From positions 496,001-560,000 of the forward strand of contig NC_020284.1 in the NCBI RefSeq assembly GCF_000340905.1: a DNA stretch of 64,000 nt, in the 5' to 3' direction. This DNA is from Candidatus Kinetoplastibacterium galatii TCC219 (GTDB taxonomy: Bacteria; Pseudomonadota; Gammaproteobacteria; Burkholderiales; Burkholderiaceae_B). The position numbers and the translations under genes are program-made. Under the pieces are notes generated by a model. The model searched no databases. It was given only the letters and a program-made list of their open reading frames with translations, and was not told where the DNA came from. This document shows, piece after piece, positions 19,045 through 28,610 of this stretch (positions are counted from its first letter, which is position 1; every line of letters begins with the position of its first letter).

Positions 19045-19635
19045 ATGAATAACAAAACATCAATAAAATTAATTTTGGCTTCTAGTTCTGCATATCGCAG
19101 AGAACTGTTATCAAGATTACATATTCCGTTTATCAGTATATCTCCTGATATAGATGAAAATCCTTTACAAAAAGAGAGCGCCGAGGAAACAGCATTAAGA
19201 CTAGCTATAAGAAAGGCAAAACATGTATCAGTATCTAATCCGGGATACACTATAATAGGAGCTGATCAAATATGCTCATGTGATGGTAGGCAAATAGGTA
19301 AATCCGGTAGCTTTGAAAATGCAAAAAAACAACTACAGTTAATATCTGGTAAAAAGGTGTTGTTTATTAGCGCAATATCGATAACAAATGGCAAAGATAC
19401 TTTATCGTCAATAGTTACGACTGAATGCAAATTCAGAATACTCAGTGATACATCAATTGACTATTACCTGCAAAAGGAAAAACCATATGATACTGCAGGT
19501 AGTGTTAAAATGGAGAAACTTGGTATAACCTTGGTAGAATATATAAAAAGTGATGATCCGACTGCAATATTAGGCTTGCCACTAATTAAACTTACAGATT
19601 TCCTTATAAAACTTAACATTATACCTACAAAATGA
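19045..19635 (+). CDS. maf: Maf/YceF-family nucleoside triphosphate pyrophosphatase
   Basis: A 196-residue Maf-like house-cleaning pyrophosphatase. The start LILASSSAYRRELLSRL is the diagnostic phosphate-binding N-terminus, followed by DENP, an IIGADQIC segment and the C-terminal KPYDTAGSVKMEKLG then DDPTAILGLPL. The YceF subgroup hydrolyses modified nucleotides such as m7GTP. Which subgroup applies here is inferred from neighbourhood (divergent from rpmF). It overlaps the next gene by 4 bases (ATGA), so the two are probably co-translated. Confidence 0.92.
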   Translation: MNNKTSIKLILASSSAYRRELLSRLHIPFISISPDIDENPLQKESAEETALRLAIRKAKHVSVSNPGYTIIGADQICSCDGRQIGKSGSFENAKKQLQLISGKKVLFISAISITNGKDTLSSIVTTECKFRILSDTSIDYYLQKEKPYDTAGSVKMEKLGITLVEYIKSDDPTAILGLPLIKLTDFLIKLNIIPTK

Positions 19636-20351
19636 TAGCTACGTTACACCTTATACCAGTCAGAATAGGTGATTCTAATATGGGTTTTTGGATGCCAGAA
19701 GAAGCTCTAAAACAAGCCAGAAAAATTGAAGTATATATAGCAGAAAATGCTAAAGCAGCGAGATCTTTTTTAAAAGATATAGGATCAGAGCATCAATTAG
19801 GCAATATAACAATATATCAACTTTCAAACAATACTACTAAATACCAAATCACAGAATGGTTATCTTGTGCTAAGGAAGGTAAAGATGTTGGGTTGATATC
19901 AGAATCAGGATGTCCTGCAATAGCTGATCCCGGATCAAATGTTGTTTTGATAGCTCAATCTATTGGTATAAAAATAAAACCATGGACAGGACCATCTTCA
20001 ATTTTTCTAAGTCTAATGGCTAGTGGATTAAACGGTCAAAACTTTACATTCAGGGGTTATCCACCTATAAAACCATATGATCTTAAAAAAAAAATAATCT
20101 CTTGGGAGAAAGAATCTAAAAATACAAATCAAACTCAAATTATGATTGAAACACCTTATCGTAATATGCGCTTATTTAAATCAATTTTAGATAATTTAAA
20201 TCAAGATACTCTGTTATGTGTGGCCTCCTCTATAACATCGGAATGTGAATATATAGAAACACTATCAATCCTCAAATGGAAAAGCAAGAAATCAGATTTT
20301 ATGCACAAAAAACCAACGATATTCTTATTTCTTGCAAAATTTATAAAATAA
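19632..20351 (+). CDS. RsmI-like tetrapyrrole-methylase-fold SAM-dependent methyltransferase
   Basis: A 239-residue protein of the SAM-dependent methyltransferase superfamily that includes RsmI (16S rRNA C1402 2'-O-methyltransferase). The GLISESGCPAIADPGS stretch corresponds to the RsmI substrate/SAM loop, with GPSS following at about 121. It is shorter than E. coli RsmI (about 286), and its position next to maf is typical of a betaproteobacterial paralogue. True RsmI function is therefore uncertain. The start overlaps maf by ATGA and the stop lies 4 bp from the convergent rluC stop. Confidence 0.82.
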   Translation: MIATLHLIPVRIGDSNMGFWMPEEALKQARKIEVYIAENAKAARSFLKDIGSEHQLGNITIYQLSNNTTKYQITEWLSCAKEGKDVGLISESGCPAIADPGSNVVLIAQSIGIKIKPWTGPSSIFLSLMASGLNGQNFTFRGYPPIKPYDLKKKIISWEKESKNTNQTQIMIETPYRNMRLFKSILDNLNQDTLLCVASSITSECEYIETLSILKWKSKKSDFMHKKPTIFLFLAKFIK

Positions 20352-20355
20352 CTTT

Positions 20356-21279
20356 TTAATAGTTCATGTCACTTAGTTTTGATATTATGTTACTGTAATC
20401 ACTTGGTAATTTCGACACTATCTTAGTCTCTTTGCCAGTATTTGGATGTGTAAATTTTAAACTATGTGCGTGCAATAATAATCTTTTAAAATTTATTTTC
20501 TTATCACAATTTGATAAATCAATACCATATTTTGTGTCTCCAACAATAGGGAAACCTACAGAAGACAGATGCACTCGTATTTGATGAGTTCTACCACTAT
20601 ATAGATCAACTTCAACCAGGCTATAACTATCACCATAATTTTTTATCAAATTTACTGCGGTATGAGCTTCCTGACCATTTGGATCAACCCTAACGCGTCT
20701 TTCCCCAGACTTTGTTAGCCATTTGGATAAGCAAAACTTAATATGTTGGCGCTTATTTAGCCACCTTCCGTTAACTAAAGCAATATATTTCTTATAAATT
20801 AATCTATCTCTTAACATTGAATGCATTGCTAGTAACGCACTACGTTTTTTAGCTATAACGAGCAATCCAGATGTATCACGATCCAATCTATGAACTAATT
20901 CTAGAAAATTATTATTTTTATAAAATTCTCTTACTTGTTCTATAACACCAAATGATATTCCACTACCACCATGAACAGCTACACCTGATGGCTTATCTAT
21001 AACCAACAAATAATCATCCTCATAAGCTACTGAAAATTCCCTTGGTAATATTTTATTGTTTTGTATATCGTTACTAGTAGGTATTTTAAGTTGAAAAATA
21101 GACACAATATCTGACAATTGCAATTTATAGTTTGCATCAACTTTTTTATTGTTTACTTTTATGCACTTGGTACGTATCATTTTGTAAATATGGCTTTTAG
21201 GTACACCTTTACAGATTTTTAATAAAAAATTGTCCAGTCTTTGCCCATAAAGATCTTCTGTAATAGTTAAATTTTTCAC
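20356..21279 (-). CDS. rluC: 23S rRNA pseudouridine synthase RluC
   Basis: A 307-residue RluA-family pseudouridine synthase that in E. coli modifies 23S positions 955, 2504 and 2580. An S4 RNA-binding domain (about 12-70) starts with GQRLDNFL; the catalytic motif HRLDRDTSGLL contains the essential Asp133; and GRTHQIRVHLSS is present near the C-terminus. Its divergent placement from rne matches the enterobacterial and beta arrangement and supports RluC over RluD. Confidence 0.93.
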   Translation of the reverse strand: MKNLTITEDLYGQRLDNFLLKICKGVPKSHIYKMIRTKCIKVNNKKVDANYKLQLSDIVSIFQLKIPTSNDIQNNKILPREFSVAYEDDYLLVIDKPSGVAVHGGSGISFGVIEQVREFYKNNNFLELVHRLDRDTSGLLVIAKKRSALLAMHSMLRDRLIYKKYIALVNGRWLNKRQHIKFCLSKWLTKSGERRVRVDPNGQEAHTAVNLIKNYGDSYSLVEVDLYSGRTHQIRVHLSSVGFPIVGDTKYGIDLSNCDKKINFKRLLLHAHSLKFTHPNTGKETKIVSKLPSDYSNIISKLSDMNY

Positions 21280-21768
21280 AATAGAACCGACATAGTTAAT
21301 AAAGTTTCTTTTCTCATATCAGAAAGCGACATATAATCAACATAATCTAATGAATTAGTTATTGAGCATCTCAATATAACAGGCACAATGAATTGTGTAA
21401 ATTAATTAAAGTTTCTATAGTATCAAATGATATTGAAATTTTACTATATATATAACTAATTCCTAGATTTGCTATAAATTCTAGTTCTATCTTTTAGTAG
21501 TAAGATAGTTAGCGGTTAGTTTTTCTGATCTAAAGCATTCCTAGAAATTTTAAGGCAGATTAAATGTAGTATTTATCTAAACAGTTACTAGTAACCATAA
21601 TTTTGAAAGTGGCTAATGGACCCTACAAAATATTAAAAAGATTGGATGTAACTTGTAAATTGAATCTACCTATACACAGAATACCTATCTAGCTATATTT
21701 AATGCAAAGATCAGATTAAATAGAAATTAAAAGCCTGTTTGGGCATATGGTAATGGAGAATACCAATA
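21280..21768 (+). promoter_or_regulatory. rluC-rne intergenic region, probable long rne leader
   Basis: 489 bp without a gene separate the divergent rluC and rne. The stretch holds two consecutive hairpins (separate entry), then a T5 tract, and ends with GGAG about 10 nt before the rne ATG. RNase E of E. coli controls its own mRNA through a long structured leader, so a similar role is plausible but not shown. No confident promoter could be picked from the many AT-rich hexamers, and no frame looks like a protein. Confidence 0.5.
21463..21508 (+). promoter_or_regulatory. Two consecutive stem-loops in the rne leader
   Basis: Hairpin 1 (21463-21484) pairs CTAGATTT with AAATTCTAG around a 5-nt loop, with one bulged base. 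Hairpin 2 (21487-21508) pairs CTATCTT with AAGATAG perfectly around an 8-nt loop. They are separated by 2 nt and lie about 260-305 nt before the rne start. Confidence 0.5.
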
Positions 21769-24354
21769 ATGAAAAGAATGTTATTTAATGCAACGCATCA
21801 AGAAGAACTTCGCGTTGCTATTGTTGATGGACAAAAACTTATAGATATTGATATAGAAACAGCTGGTCGCGAACAACGTAAAGGCAATATATACAAAGGA
21901 GTCATTACAAGAGTAGAACCTGGATTAGAAGCATGCTTTATCAATTATGGAGAAGACAAACATGGATTTCTTCCCTTTAAAGAAATAACTAAGAGTTATT
22001 TCAAAGAAGGAGTTGATATTAAAGGAGCAAGGATACAGGATGTTATAACAGAAGGTCTAGAATTAATAGTACAAGTAGAAAAAGAGGAACGGGGTAATAA
22101 AGGAGCTGCACTTACTACTTTCATTTCTTTAGCAGGAAGATATCTGGTTCTTATGCCTAATAATCCGAGAGGTGGTGGAGTATCTCGTAGAATAGAAGGA
22201 GAGGAACGTCAAGAGTTACGAGAAACCATGGAACAATTAACTGTTCCTGAAGGAATGAGCATTATAGCTCGTACTGCTGGAATTGGACGTACTTTAAATG
22301 AGCTTCAGTGGGACTTGTCTTATTTATTACAACTATGGAGCGCGATAGATAAGGCATCATCAGAAAATCAATCTCCAGTACTTATTTATCTAGAGTCAAG
22401 TCTAGTAATAAGGGCAATTCGTGATTATTTCTCTCCTAACATTAGTGAAATTTTAATAGATAATGATGATATTGTAAAACAAGTAACTGCGTTCATGAGT
22501 ATAGTAATGCCTGACAATATTCAACGCGTAAAACATTATCAATCTGATGTGCCATTATTTTCAAGATTTCAAATAGAACATCAAATAGAGACCGCATATT
22601 CTCGTATGATACAACTGCCATCCGGAGGATCAATAGTTATTGATCATACAGAAGCACTGGTTGCGATAGATGTAAATTCTGCAAAATCCACGAGAGGTGC
22701 TGATATTGAAGAAACAGCACTGCGAACTAATCAGGAAGCAGCAGATGAAGTAGCTAGGCAATTAAGACTACGTGATCTTGGAGGACTTATTGTTATAGAT
22801 TTTATTGATATGGATGATTCAAAAAATCAAAGATCAGTAGAGCAAAGGTTAAAAGAATCCTTAAGGGTAGATAGAGCTAGAGTACAAATGGGCAAGATAT
22901 CAAAATTTGGCTTAATAGAGCTATCTCGTCAAAGATTACGTCCAGCATTAAATGAAGATTCTCATAAAACGTGTCCAAGATGTACAGGAACTGGAGTAAT
23001 TAGAGATACAGAATCAAGTGCATTACAAATACTACGTTTGATTCAAGAAGAAGCAATGAAAGAAGGAACTTATATCATACATGCGCAAGTTCCTGTAGAT
23101 GTAGCTACTTATTTGCTTAATGAAAAACGTAATGATATAAACAACATAGAGAATCAACAAAAAATCAAACTAATATTAATACCAAATAAATATTTAGAAA
23201 CACCAAATTATAATATTGAAAGACTAAAACAAGATGATCAAAAGCTTGAGGAAAACAAGACAAGCTTTAGACTGATAGATGCACCTATTGATAACATTAT
23301 ATTTAATAACTCTGACTCAGAAGATAAAGTACGTCCAGAGGCTATAGTAAAAACAGCTACTCCTTCTCAGCCAGCACCTAAACCAACAACTAAAAGAGGT
23401 ATAAATAAAATTAAGGTAAATAGTATCTTTAAAAAAATAATATCTTGGATATGGAAAAATAACACAAAAAATAGCGACAATATTGAGAATATATCAAATA
23501 CAGAAAATAATAGGCTAGTAAAGAATGATAGGAAAAACAAATATAAAAACAAACAACAAAATAGAATTCCACAAAATCGAAAACAAACCTCAAATAACGA
23601 AATCAATAGTATACAAAATAATAATAAAACAGAATTTCAGACAAATCATGTGAATAAACAATCAGATATTTTGAATGAAGATAAAACTATAAATCCAATA
23701 GTCAATAACAAGAAAGATTACATAAAAAATAAAAGAATTAATTTCAATGATCAATCTGTTGTACTAAACGAAGAAAAGATATCTAAGCAAATCACACAAG
23801 ATAGCTCTATTATAAACTCAGAGATTAGTAGTATTTCAATACCAGAAAAAAGTGAACGTAAGTATGCTAACCGTAGACGTCATAATAAGAAGAATCGTGA
23901 TTTTAACAGTTCTTTAATAAAAACTACAGAGAAAATAGATAATTCCTTTTCTGAACATATAAATACAGATGATAGTATAAATCAAGATAAGGATTTAGAG
24001 AAAAACAAGTTAAACAATAATCCTGAAATTAATATTGCAAAAACAATAGATGATAATGATAGTCAGTTATTGAAATTAAAATTACCAAGTATTGCATCAG
24101 ATAAAACAGATAATCTTCCACTGGAAGATAAAATTAAAACTTTTAGAAAAATATCCGATAATAATCAAGGAATGCATTTAGGTATCTTGAAAATGGTAGA
24201 AACAAAACCTCAGGTTAATGTAGAAGAAGACATTGCACCTATAAAATTAGGAAGAAAACCATATATAAGTAATCATGATATAGAAAATAATAGAAAAATC
24301 TTAATACAGGTAGAAACAAAAAATAAAAATAAAAACACCCATTATTTACTATAA
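21769..24354 (+). CDS. rne: Ribonuclease E
   Basis: An 861-residue endoribonuclease that initiates mRNA decay and matures rRNA and tRNA. The catalytic half (1-about 480) is well conserved: S1 domain about 35-125, metal-binding Asp301 and Asp344 in the DNase-like domain, and the zinc-link CPRCTGTG (Cys402 and Cys405). The C-terminal half (about 480-861) is low-complexity, rich in Asn, Lys, Asp and Ile, with one basic patch (YANRRRHNKKNRD), and resembles a degenerated scaffold region. Partner-binding motifs cannot be recognised by eye. The stop codon lies in the loop of the downstream terminator. Confidence 0.96.
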   Translation: MKRMLFNATHQEELRVAIVDGQKLIDIDIETAGREQRKGNIYKGVITRVEPGLEACFINYGEDKHGFLPFKEITKSYFKEGVDIKGARIQDVITEGLELIVQVEKEERGNKGAALTTFISLAGRYLVLMPNNPRGGGVSRRIEGEERQELRETMEQLTVPEGMSIIARTAGIGRTLNELQWDLSYLLQLWSAIDKASSENQSPVLIYLESSLVIRAIRDYFSPNISEILIDNDDIVKQVTAFMSIVMPDNIQRVKHYQSDVPLFSRFQIEHQIETAYSRMIQLPSGGSIVIDHTEALVAIDVNSAKSTRGADIEETALRTNQEAADEVARQLRLRDLGGLIVIDFIDMDDSKNQRSVEQRLKESLRVDRARVQMGKISKFGLIELSRQRLRPALNEDSHKTCPRCTGTGVIRDTESSALQILRLIQEEAMKEGTYIIHAQVPVDVATYLLNEKRNDINNIENQQKIKLILIPNKYLETPNYNIERLKQDDQKLEENKTSFRLIDAPIDNIIFNNSDSEDKVRPEAIVKTATPSQPAPKPTTKRGINKIKVNSIFKKIISWIWKNNTKNSDNIENISNTENNRLVKNDRKNKYKNKQQNRIPQNRKQTSNNEINSIQNNNKTEFQTNHVNKQSDILNEDKTINPIVNNKKDYIKNKRINFNDQSVVLNEEKISKQITQDSSIINSEISSISIPEKSERKYANRRRHNKKNRDFNSSLIKTTEKIDNSFSEHINTDDSINQDKDLEKNKLNNNPEINIAKTIDDNDSQLLKLKLPSIASDKTDNLPLEDKIKTFRKISDNNQGMHLGILKMVETKPQVNVEEDIAPIKLGRKPYISNHDIENNRKILIQVETKNKNKNTHYLL

Positions 24355-24368
24355 TAATGGGTGTTTTT
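24331..24368. terminator. Bidirectional intrinsic terminator between rne and accD
   Basis: A perfect 15-bp inverted repeat (24331-24345 with 24354-24368, core ACACCCATTAT/ATAATGGGTGT) has an 8-nt loop. It carries A5 on one flank and a T6 run on the other, so it can work in both directions. The left arm is part of the last codons of rne. Confidence 0.88.
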
Positions 24369-24391
24369 TAGCAAATAATACCAGTAAATAT

Positions 24392-25249
24392 TTATTTATG
24401 ATAAGGCATTAAGACCGACAATATGTCGGCAATCTTCCTTTTTAAATGCCTTCTATCGACAACCATATCTATTGCCCCTTTTTGCAGTAGAAATTCAGAC
24501 CTTTGAAACCCATCTGGAAGTTTCTCACGAACTGTTTGCTCTATTACTCTTGGTCCTGCAAAACCTATTAAAGCTTTTGGCTCTGCAATCACAACATCTC
24601 CCATAAAAGCAAAACTAGCGGATACCCCACCCATAGTAGGATCTGTTAATATACTAATAAATGGCAACCTAGAAGATGAAAGTAGTGTCAACATAGCATT
24701 AGTCTTAGCCATTTGCATCAAGGAGAATAAGCTCTCTTGCATGCGAGCACCACCAGATGCTGATACACACACAAAAGGTATATTGTTATTTATAGAATGC
24801 TGAACAGCATCCTTAAACCTCTCTCCTACAACAGATCCCATGGACCCACCCATAAACTCAAATTCAAAACAAGCCAAAACAACAGGAATACCAAACATAA
24901 AACCACTAAAAACAATCAGTGCATCAGATTCACCTGTAGATTTAATAGCCTCACTTAGCCTATCAGTGTATTTTTTTTTATCTTTAAATTTTAATACATC
25001 AACTGATCTAATGTTAGAAGATATCTCAACTCTGTTTTCAGCATCTAACATATAATTGACACGAGTTCTAGCGCATACCCTCATGTGATAATCACATTTT
25101 GGACAAACTTGCAGACTATCAACTAAATCATCACTATACAGAACAGACTCACAAGAGCAACACTTAACCCATAGCCCCTCAGGAACACGCCTAGTGCCAC
25201 TATCATTAGATTTATTTATTCGTGGTAAAAGCTTACCCAGCCAGCTCAT
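24392..25249 (-). CDS. accD: Acetyl-CoA carboxylase carboxyltransferase subunit beta
   Basis: A 285-residue subunit that, with AccA, transfers carboxyl groups from biotin to acetyl-CoA to make malonyl-CoA. The N-terminal zinc ribbon has Cys30, Cys33, Cys49 and Cys52, and the crotonase-like core includes [10 protein letters not shown] and [12 protein letters not shown]. The frame extends five codons upstream to a TTG, but [10 protein letters not shown] at the ATG matches the family start and GAGAAG lies about 7 nt ahead. It closes the trpB-trpA-accD block. The usual downstream folC is absent, replaced by the convergent rne. Confidence 0.95.
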   Translation of the reverse strand: MSWLGKLLPRINKSNDSGTRRVPEGLWVKCCSCESVLYSDDLVDSLQVCPKCDYHMRVCARTRVNYMLDAENRVEISSNIRSVDVLKFKDKKKYTDRLSEAIKSTGESDALIVFSGFMFGIPVVLACFEFEFMGGSMGSVVGERFKDAVQHSINNNIPFVCVSASGGARMQESLFSLMQMAKTNAMLTLLSSSRLPFISILTDPTMGGVSASFAFMGDVVIAEPKALIGFAGPRVIEQTVREKLPDGFQRSEFLLQKGAIDMVVDRRHLKRKIADILSVLMPYHK

Positions 25250-25297
25250 TTGAGATCTTCTCAATAATAAAACAAAATAATAACAAACTAAACAATA

Positions 25298-26125
25298 CTA
25301 CCTCAATGCATCACTAATTGTAGATATAAAGTTTACAGCAGCTTCTATAGCATAAGCATCTTTTTCTCTATCATTTGCACAATTGTATGCTTGCTCCATT
25401 AATTCTATAATTCTACTACCAATAACTATAGCATCAGCTGAAACAGAAATTTTCTTTGCTGTATCTGCATCTCTAACACCGAAACCTACACCAACCGGTA
25501 TCTTTATATATTTACGAATTATTTCTAAACGTCTATTAACATCACTTGCATCCAAGCTACTAGAACCAGTAACTCCTTTAAGAGAAACATAATATATATA
25601 ACCACTAGCTATTTTAGCAATAGAATTGATTCTTTCCTCTGTCGAAGTAGGAGATAACAAGAAAATTTGATGCATATTATTTTTCTCTAACAGTCCAGAA
25701 AAATAAACAGACTCTTCAGGTGGAGAATCAACCACAAGGACGCCATCAACACCACTTTTCTTAGCTAAGTTGACGAAATTTTCCTGCCCTATACATTCAA
25801 TAGGATTTGCATACCCCATTAATACAATTGGAGTTTCAATATCATCATTGCGGAATTTTTCCACAAAATTCAAGACATCCATTATACTAACATTTCTAGA
25901 TATCGCCCTCTCTGAAGATCTTTGTATAACAGGACCATCTGCCATTGGATCTGAAAATGGTATACCTAACTCTATAATATCTGCACCAGATTTAACTAAA
26001 GAATGCATTAATGGCACAGTTACACTAATAGATGGATCACCAACAGTAACATAAGGAATCAAAGCAGCCTTGCGACCACTATCTCTCACTCTAGAAAATG
26101 CGTTCTTAATTCGATTTATTTTCAT
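25298..26125 (-). CDS. trpA: Tryptophan synthase alpha chain
   Basis: A 275-residue TIM-barrel subunit that cleaves indole-3-glycerol phosphate to indole and glyceraldehyde 3-phosphate. The catalytic Glu52 and Asp63 lie in the IELGIPFSDPMADGPVIQ stretch, and the phosphate-binding GVGFGVRD region near 216 is intact. It starts 10 bp after trpB. No other trp pathway gene (trpC, D, E, F or G) occurs in the window, so whether the upstream steps are present must be checked elsewhere in the genome. Confidence 0.95.
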   Translation of the reverse strand: MKINRIKNAFSRVRDSGRKAALIPYVTVGDPSISVTVPLMHSLVKSGADIIELGIPFSDPMADGPVIQRSSERAISRNVSIMDVLNFVEKFRNDDIETPIVLMGYANPIECIGQENFVNLAKKSGVDGVLVVDSPPEESVYFSGLLEKNNMHQIFLLSPTSTEERINSIAKIASGYIYYVSLKGVTGSSSLDASDVNRRLEIIRKYIKIPVGVGFGVRDADTAKKISVSADAIVIGSRIIELMEQAYNCANDREKDAYAIEAAVNFISTISDALR

Positions 26126-26135
26126 GTTTTTTAAT

Positions 26136-27332
26136 CTATAGAATGATATCAGAACGTTCAGCTACAGTATGCATATCCTTATCTCCTCGTCCTGACAAAT
26201 TTACTAACACAATAGAATCTTTAGGTAGGTCTGTCGCTATTTTCATAGCATGAGCAATAGCATGAGAAGACTCTAAAGCAGGCATTATGCCCTCTATTAA
26301 ACAACAATCATGAAAAGCCTTTATAGCTTCATCGTCCTTAATGCTGACATAGTCAGCTCTCCCTATTTCTTTCAACCAAGCATGCTCTGGACCAACTCCT
26401 GGATAGTCCAAACCTGCAGAAACAGAGTGAGTTTCTTGAATTTGACCATTCTTATCTTGAATTACGTACGTACGGTTACCATGCAAAACACCGACATTAC
26501 CTGCATTTAGAGAAGCTGAATGTCTACCAGTTTCAATTCCATCACCAGCAGCTTCAACTCCTATCAAATGAACATTTTCATAAGGAATATATGGATAAAA
26601 TATACCTATAGCATTAGATCCGCCTCCAACGGCAGCAACAACATAATCTGGCTGTTTACCTGCGCACTCAGGCATTTGAAACAAACATTCTTCGCCTATG
26701 ATAGCTTGAAAATCTCTAACCATACGAGGATAAGGATCGGGACCAGCAACAGTACCAATAATATAAAAAGTACTGTCTATATTTGTAACCCAGTCACGCA
26801 TAGCTTCATTTAGAGCGTCTTTAAGAGTGCAGGACCCAGATGTGACAGGTACGACACTGGCTCCAAATAATTTCATACGATAAACATTGGAAGCTTGTCT
26901 TCGTATATCCTCACTACCCATATAAACTATGCATTCCATACCATATCTCGCTGCCACAGCAGCTGTTGCCACACCATGTTGACCAGCTCCAGTTTCTGCT
27001 ATTATGCGACGCTTACCCATTCTTTGTGCTAATAAAGCCTGTCCAACACAATTATTAACTTTATGAGCACCGGTATGATTTAAATCTTCCCTCTTAAACC
27101 ATATCTGAGCTCCGCCAACAGACTCTGATAAACGTCTAGCATGGTAGACAGGGCTAGGTCTACCAACGAAATGCTTGAGCTCGTTCTCAAATTCTTTTTT
27201 AAACTCAGGATCAAATCTATATTTATCATAGGAAAAACGCAGATCGCTCAATGCATGTATAAGAGTCTCAGCTACAAAAACTCCACCATACGGACCAAAA
27301 TGTCCAGCACTATCAGGATAGTTATAACTCAC
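26136..27332 (-). CDS. trpB: Tryptophan synthase beta chain
   Basis: A 398-residue PLP enzyme that joins indole and serine to make tryptophan. The PLP lysine is Lys91 in HTGAHKVNN, and the phosphate loop GGGSNAIG is present. The start codon is GTG at 27332, supported by GGAG about 10 nt upstream and by the family N-terminus [13 protein letters not shown]. In related genomes trpF precedes it; here 203 bp of non-coding DNA and a truncated relA-like gene lie upstream. A consensus -10 TATAAT on the minus strand (27394-27399) could be part of its promoter. Confidence 0.96.
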   Translation of the reverse strand: MSYNYPDSAGHFGPYGGVFVAETLIHALSDLRFSYDKYRFDPEFKKEFENELKHFVGRPSPVYHARRLSESVGGAQIWFKREDLNHTGAHKVNNCVGQALLAQRMGKRRIIAETGAGQHGVATAAVAARYGMECIVYMGSEDIRRQASNVYRMKLFGASVVPVTSGSCTLKDALNEAMRDWVTNIDSTFYIIGTVAGPDPYPRMVRDFQAIIGEECLFQMPECAGKQPDYVVAAVGGGSNAIGIFYPYIPYENVHLIGVEAAGDGIETGRHSASLNAGNVGVLHGNRTYVIQDKNGQIQETHSVSAGLDYPGVGPEHAWLKEIGRADYVSIKDDEAIKAFHDCCLIEGIMPALESSHAIAHAMKIATDLPKDSIVLVNLSGRGDKDMHTVAERSDIIL

Positions 27333-27535
27333 GAAAAATATTCTCCGCTAACGTGAAATAGACAAATACTAATAAAATATCCAGCTATGGCTGATTATAA
27401 CCTAATATTTAGGCAAAATGTTCACATATGTCCTAAAATTTGCATATTATCTCTTGCATAAACATTAACTATAATGATTGATTGCTTAGAACACGATATT
27501 ATGGATAAAAATTACTCATTAAAAGCTACTTGTTT

Positions 27536-28528
27536 TTATTCTATAAAATTATCTATACCAACATTTCTAAACTTTTTATAAAACCAATGTGATGCCAGAC
27601 CATATTCTGCAAAATTATGCATATCACAAGTTCTTATTTGAATCTCTATTAAATAATTATCTTTGTCTATTACAACTGTATGTAGCGATTGATAACCATT
27701 TGGTTTTGGTCTAGATATATAGTCATCAAATTCTTCGGGAATATGGTCCCATAATTTGTGAACAATATCTAGTACCATGTAACACGTTTTTACATCATCA
27801 ACTACAACTCTCAAAGCACTTAAATCATATAGCCTGGAAAAATCAATATTCTTAAAACACATCTTATTCCATATGCTATATATGTGTTTTAATCTACCAC
27901 TAATCTCTGCTTTAATCCCATATCTATTAAGGATAGATTTAATTTTGCTCAAGGTACTCTCTATAAAAATCTCTCGATCTGCCTTTTGATCATCAAATAA
28001 TAGAGCAATTTTACCGTATTGATCAGGATACAGCATCTTAAAAGCCGTATCTTCCATATCATATATTAACTTATAACCTGGCTTTGAAATACTATAACTT
28101 AAAAGCTGCAGCCTTGATAATATCCTTGATAAGATAGTTCTTAGATCTAATGTCATAGCTGACAACATGTTTTTTATCATTAAATTCTTATTAAAAATAT
28201 ATTTAATACTCCTAGATTCGTATGTTGAAATAATTTTATTGTTACTAACATCAAAAAAATTTAAAAGACTTAAGTTATTCCTTATTCGAGTCACCAAAGA
28301 ATCATAAACTATGTTAGATGATAAAATAGGAATATTTAGATTTCTGCTATCATTAATAACTGACTTGGCTGTTATAGTCTTTTTTAGATTACTAAAGTTT
28401 AGGAAAGTTGGAAAAATAATATCAAACATTTTATTAAATTCATTGTTTTTTACATAAAAACAGCTACAAGCCTTAACTAATAAATCATTATCTATTGAAA
28501 TAATTTTTGATATAGGTAGCAATAGCAT
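27536..28528 (-). CDS. C-terminally truncated RelA/SpoT-family (p)ppGpp synthetase
   Basis: A 330-residue RelA/SpoT homologue, about half the length of ordinary RelA. Residues about 115-200 resemble the end of the pseudo-hydrolase domain (YDMEDTAFKMLYPDQYGKIA). Residues about 200-320 are a full synthetase domain: Arg212, Lys214 and His215 in GRLKHIYSIW (proline of the usual GRPKHI replaced by leucine), Asp235 in LYDLSALRVVVDD, PKPNGYQSLHT, and EIQIRT (Glu295, Gln297). The protein stops right after the conserved SHWFYKK. TGS and ACT regulatory domains are missing. The N-terminal 110 residues are divergent and lack an HD motif, so hydrolase activity is not expected. Whether the synthetase is active is an open question. 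Confidence 0.82.
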   Translation of the reverse strand: MLLLPISKIISIDNDLLVKACSCFYVKNNEFNKMFDIIFPTFLNFSNLKKTITAKSVINDSRNLNIPILSSNIVYDSLVTRIRNNLSLLNFFDVSNNKIISTYESRSIKYIFNKNLMIKNMLSAMTLDLRTILSRILSRLQLLSYSISKPGYKLIYDMEDTAFKMLYPDQYGKIALLFDDQKADREIFIESTLSKIKSILNRYGIKAEISGRLKHIYSIWNKMCFKNIDFSRLYDLSALRVVVDDVKTCYMVLDIVHKLWDHIPEEFDDYISRPKPNGYQSLHTVVIDKDNYLIEIQIRTCDMHNFAEYGLASHWFYKKFRNVGIDNFIE

Positions 28529-28610
28529 TAAAGATCCGAAAATATATTTACAGATAGAACAAGATCTTAATATTCATTAAATAATAAAATCACAATTATA
28601 ATAAAATTTC

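Noticed and set aside
18903..19250. 115-codon minus-strand frame opposite maf
   Set aside because: It mostly overlaps the clear Maf frame, starts without a ribosome-binding site and shows no family pattern.
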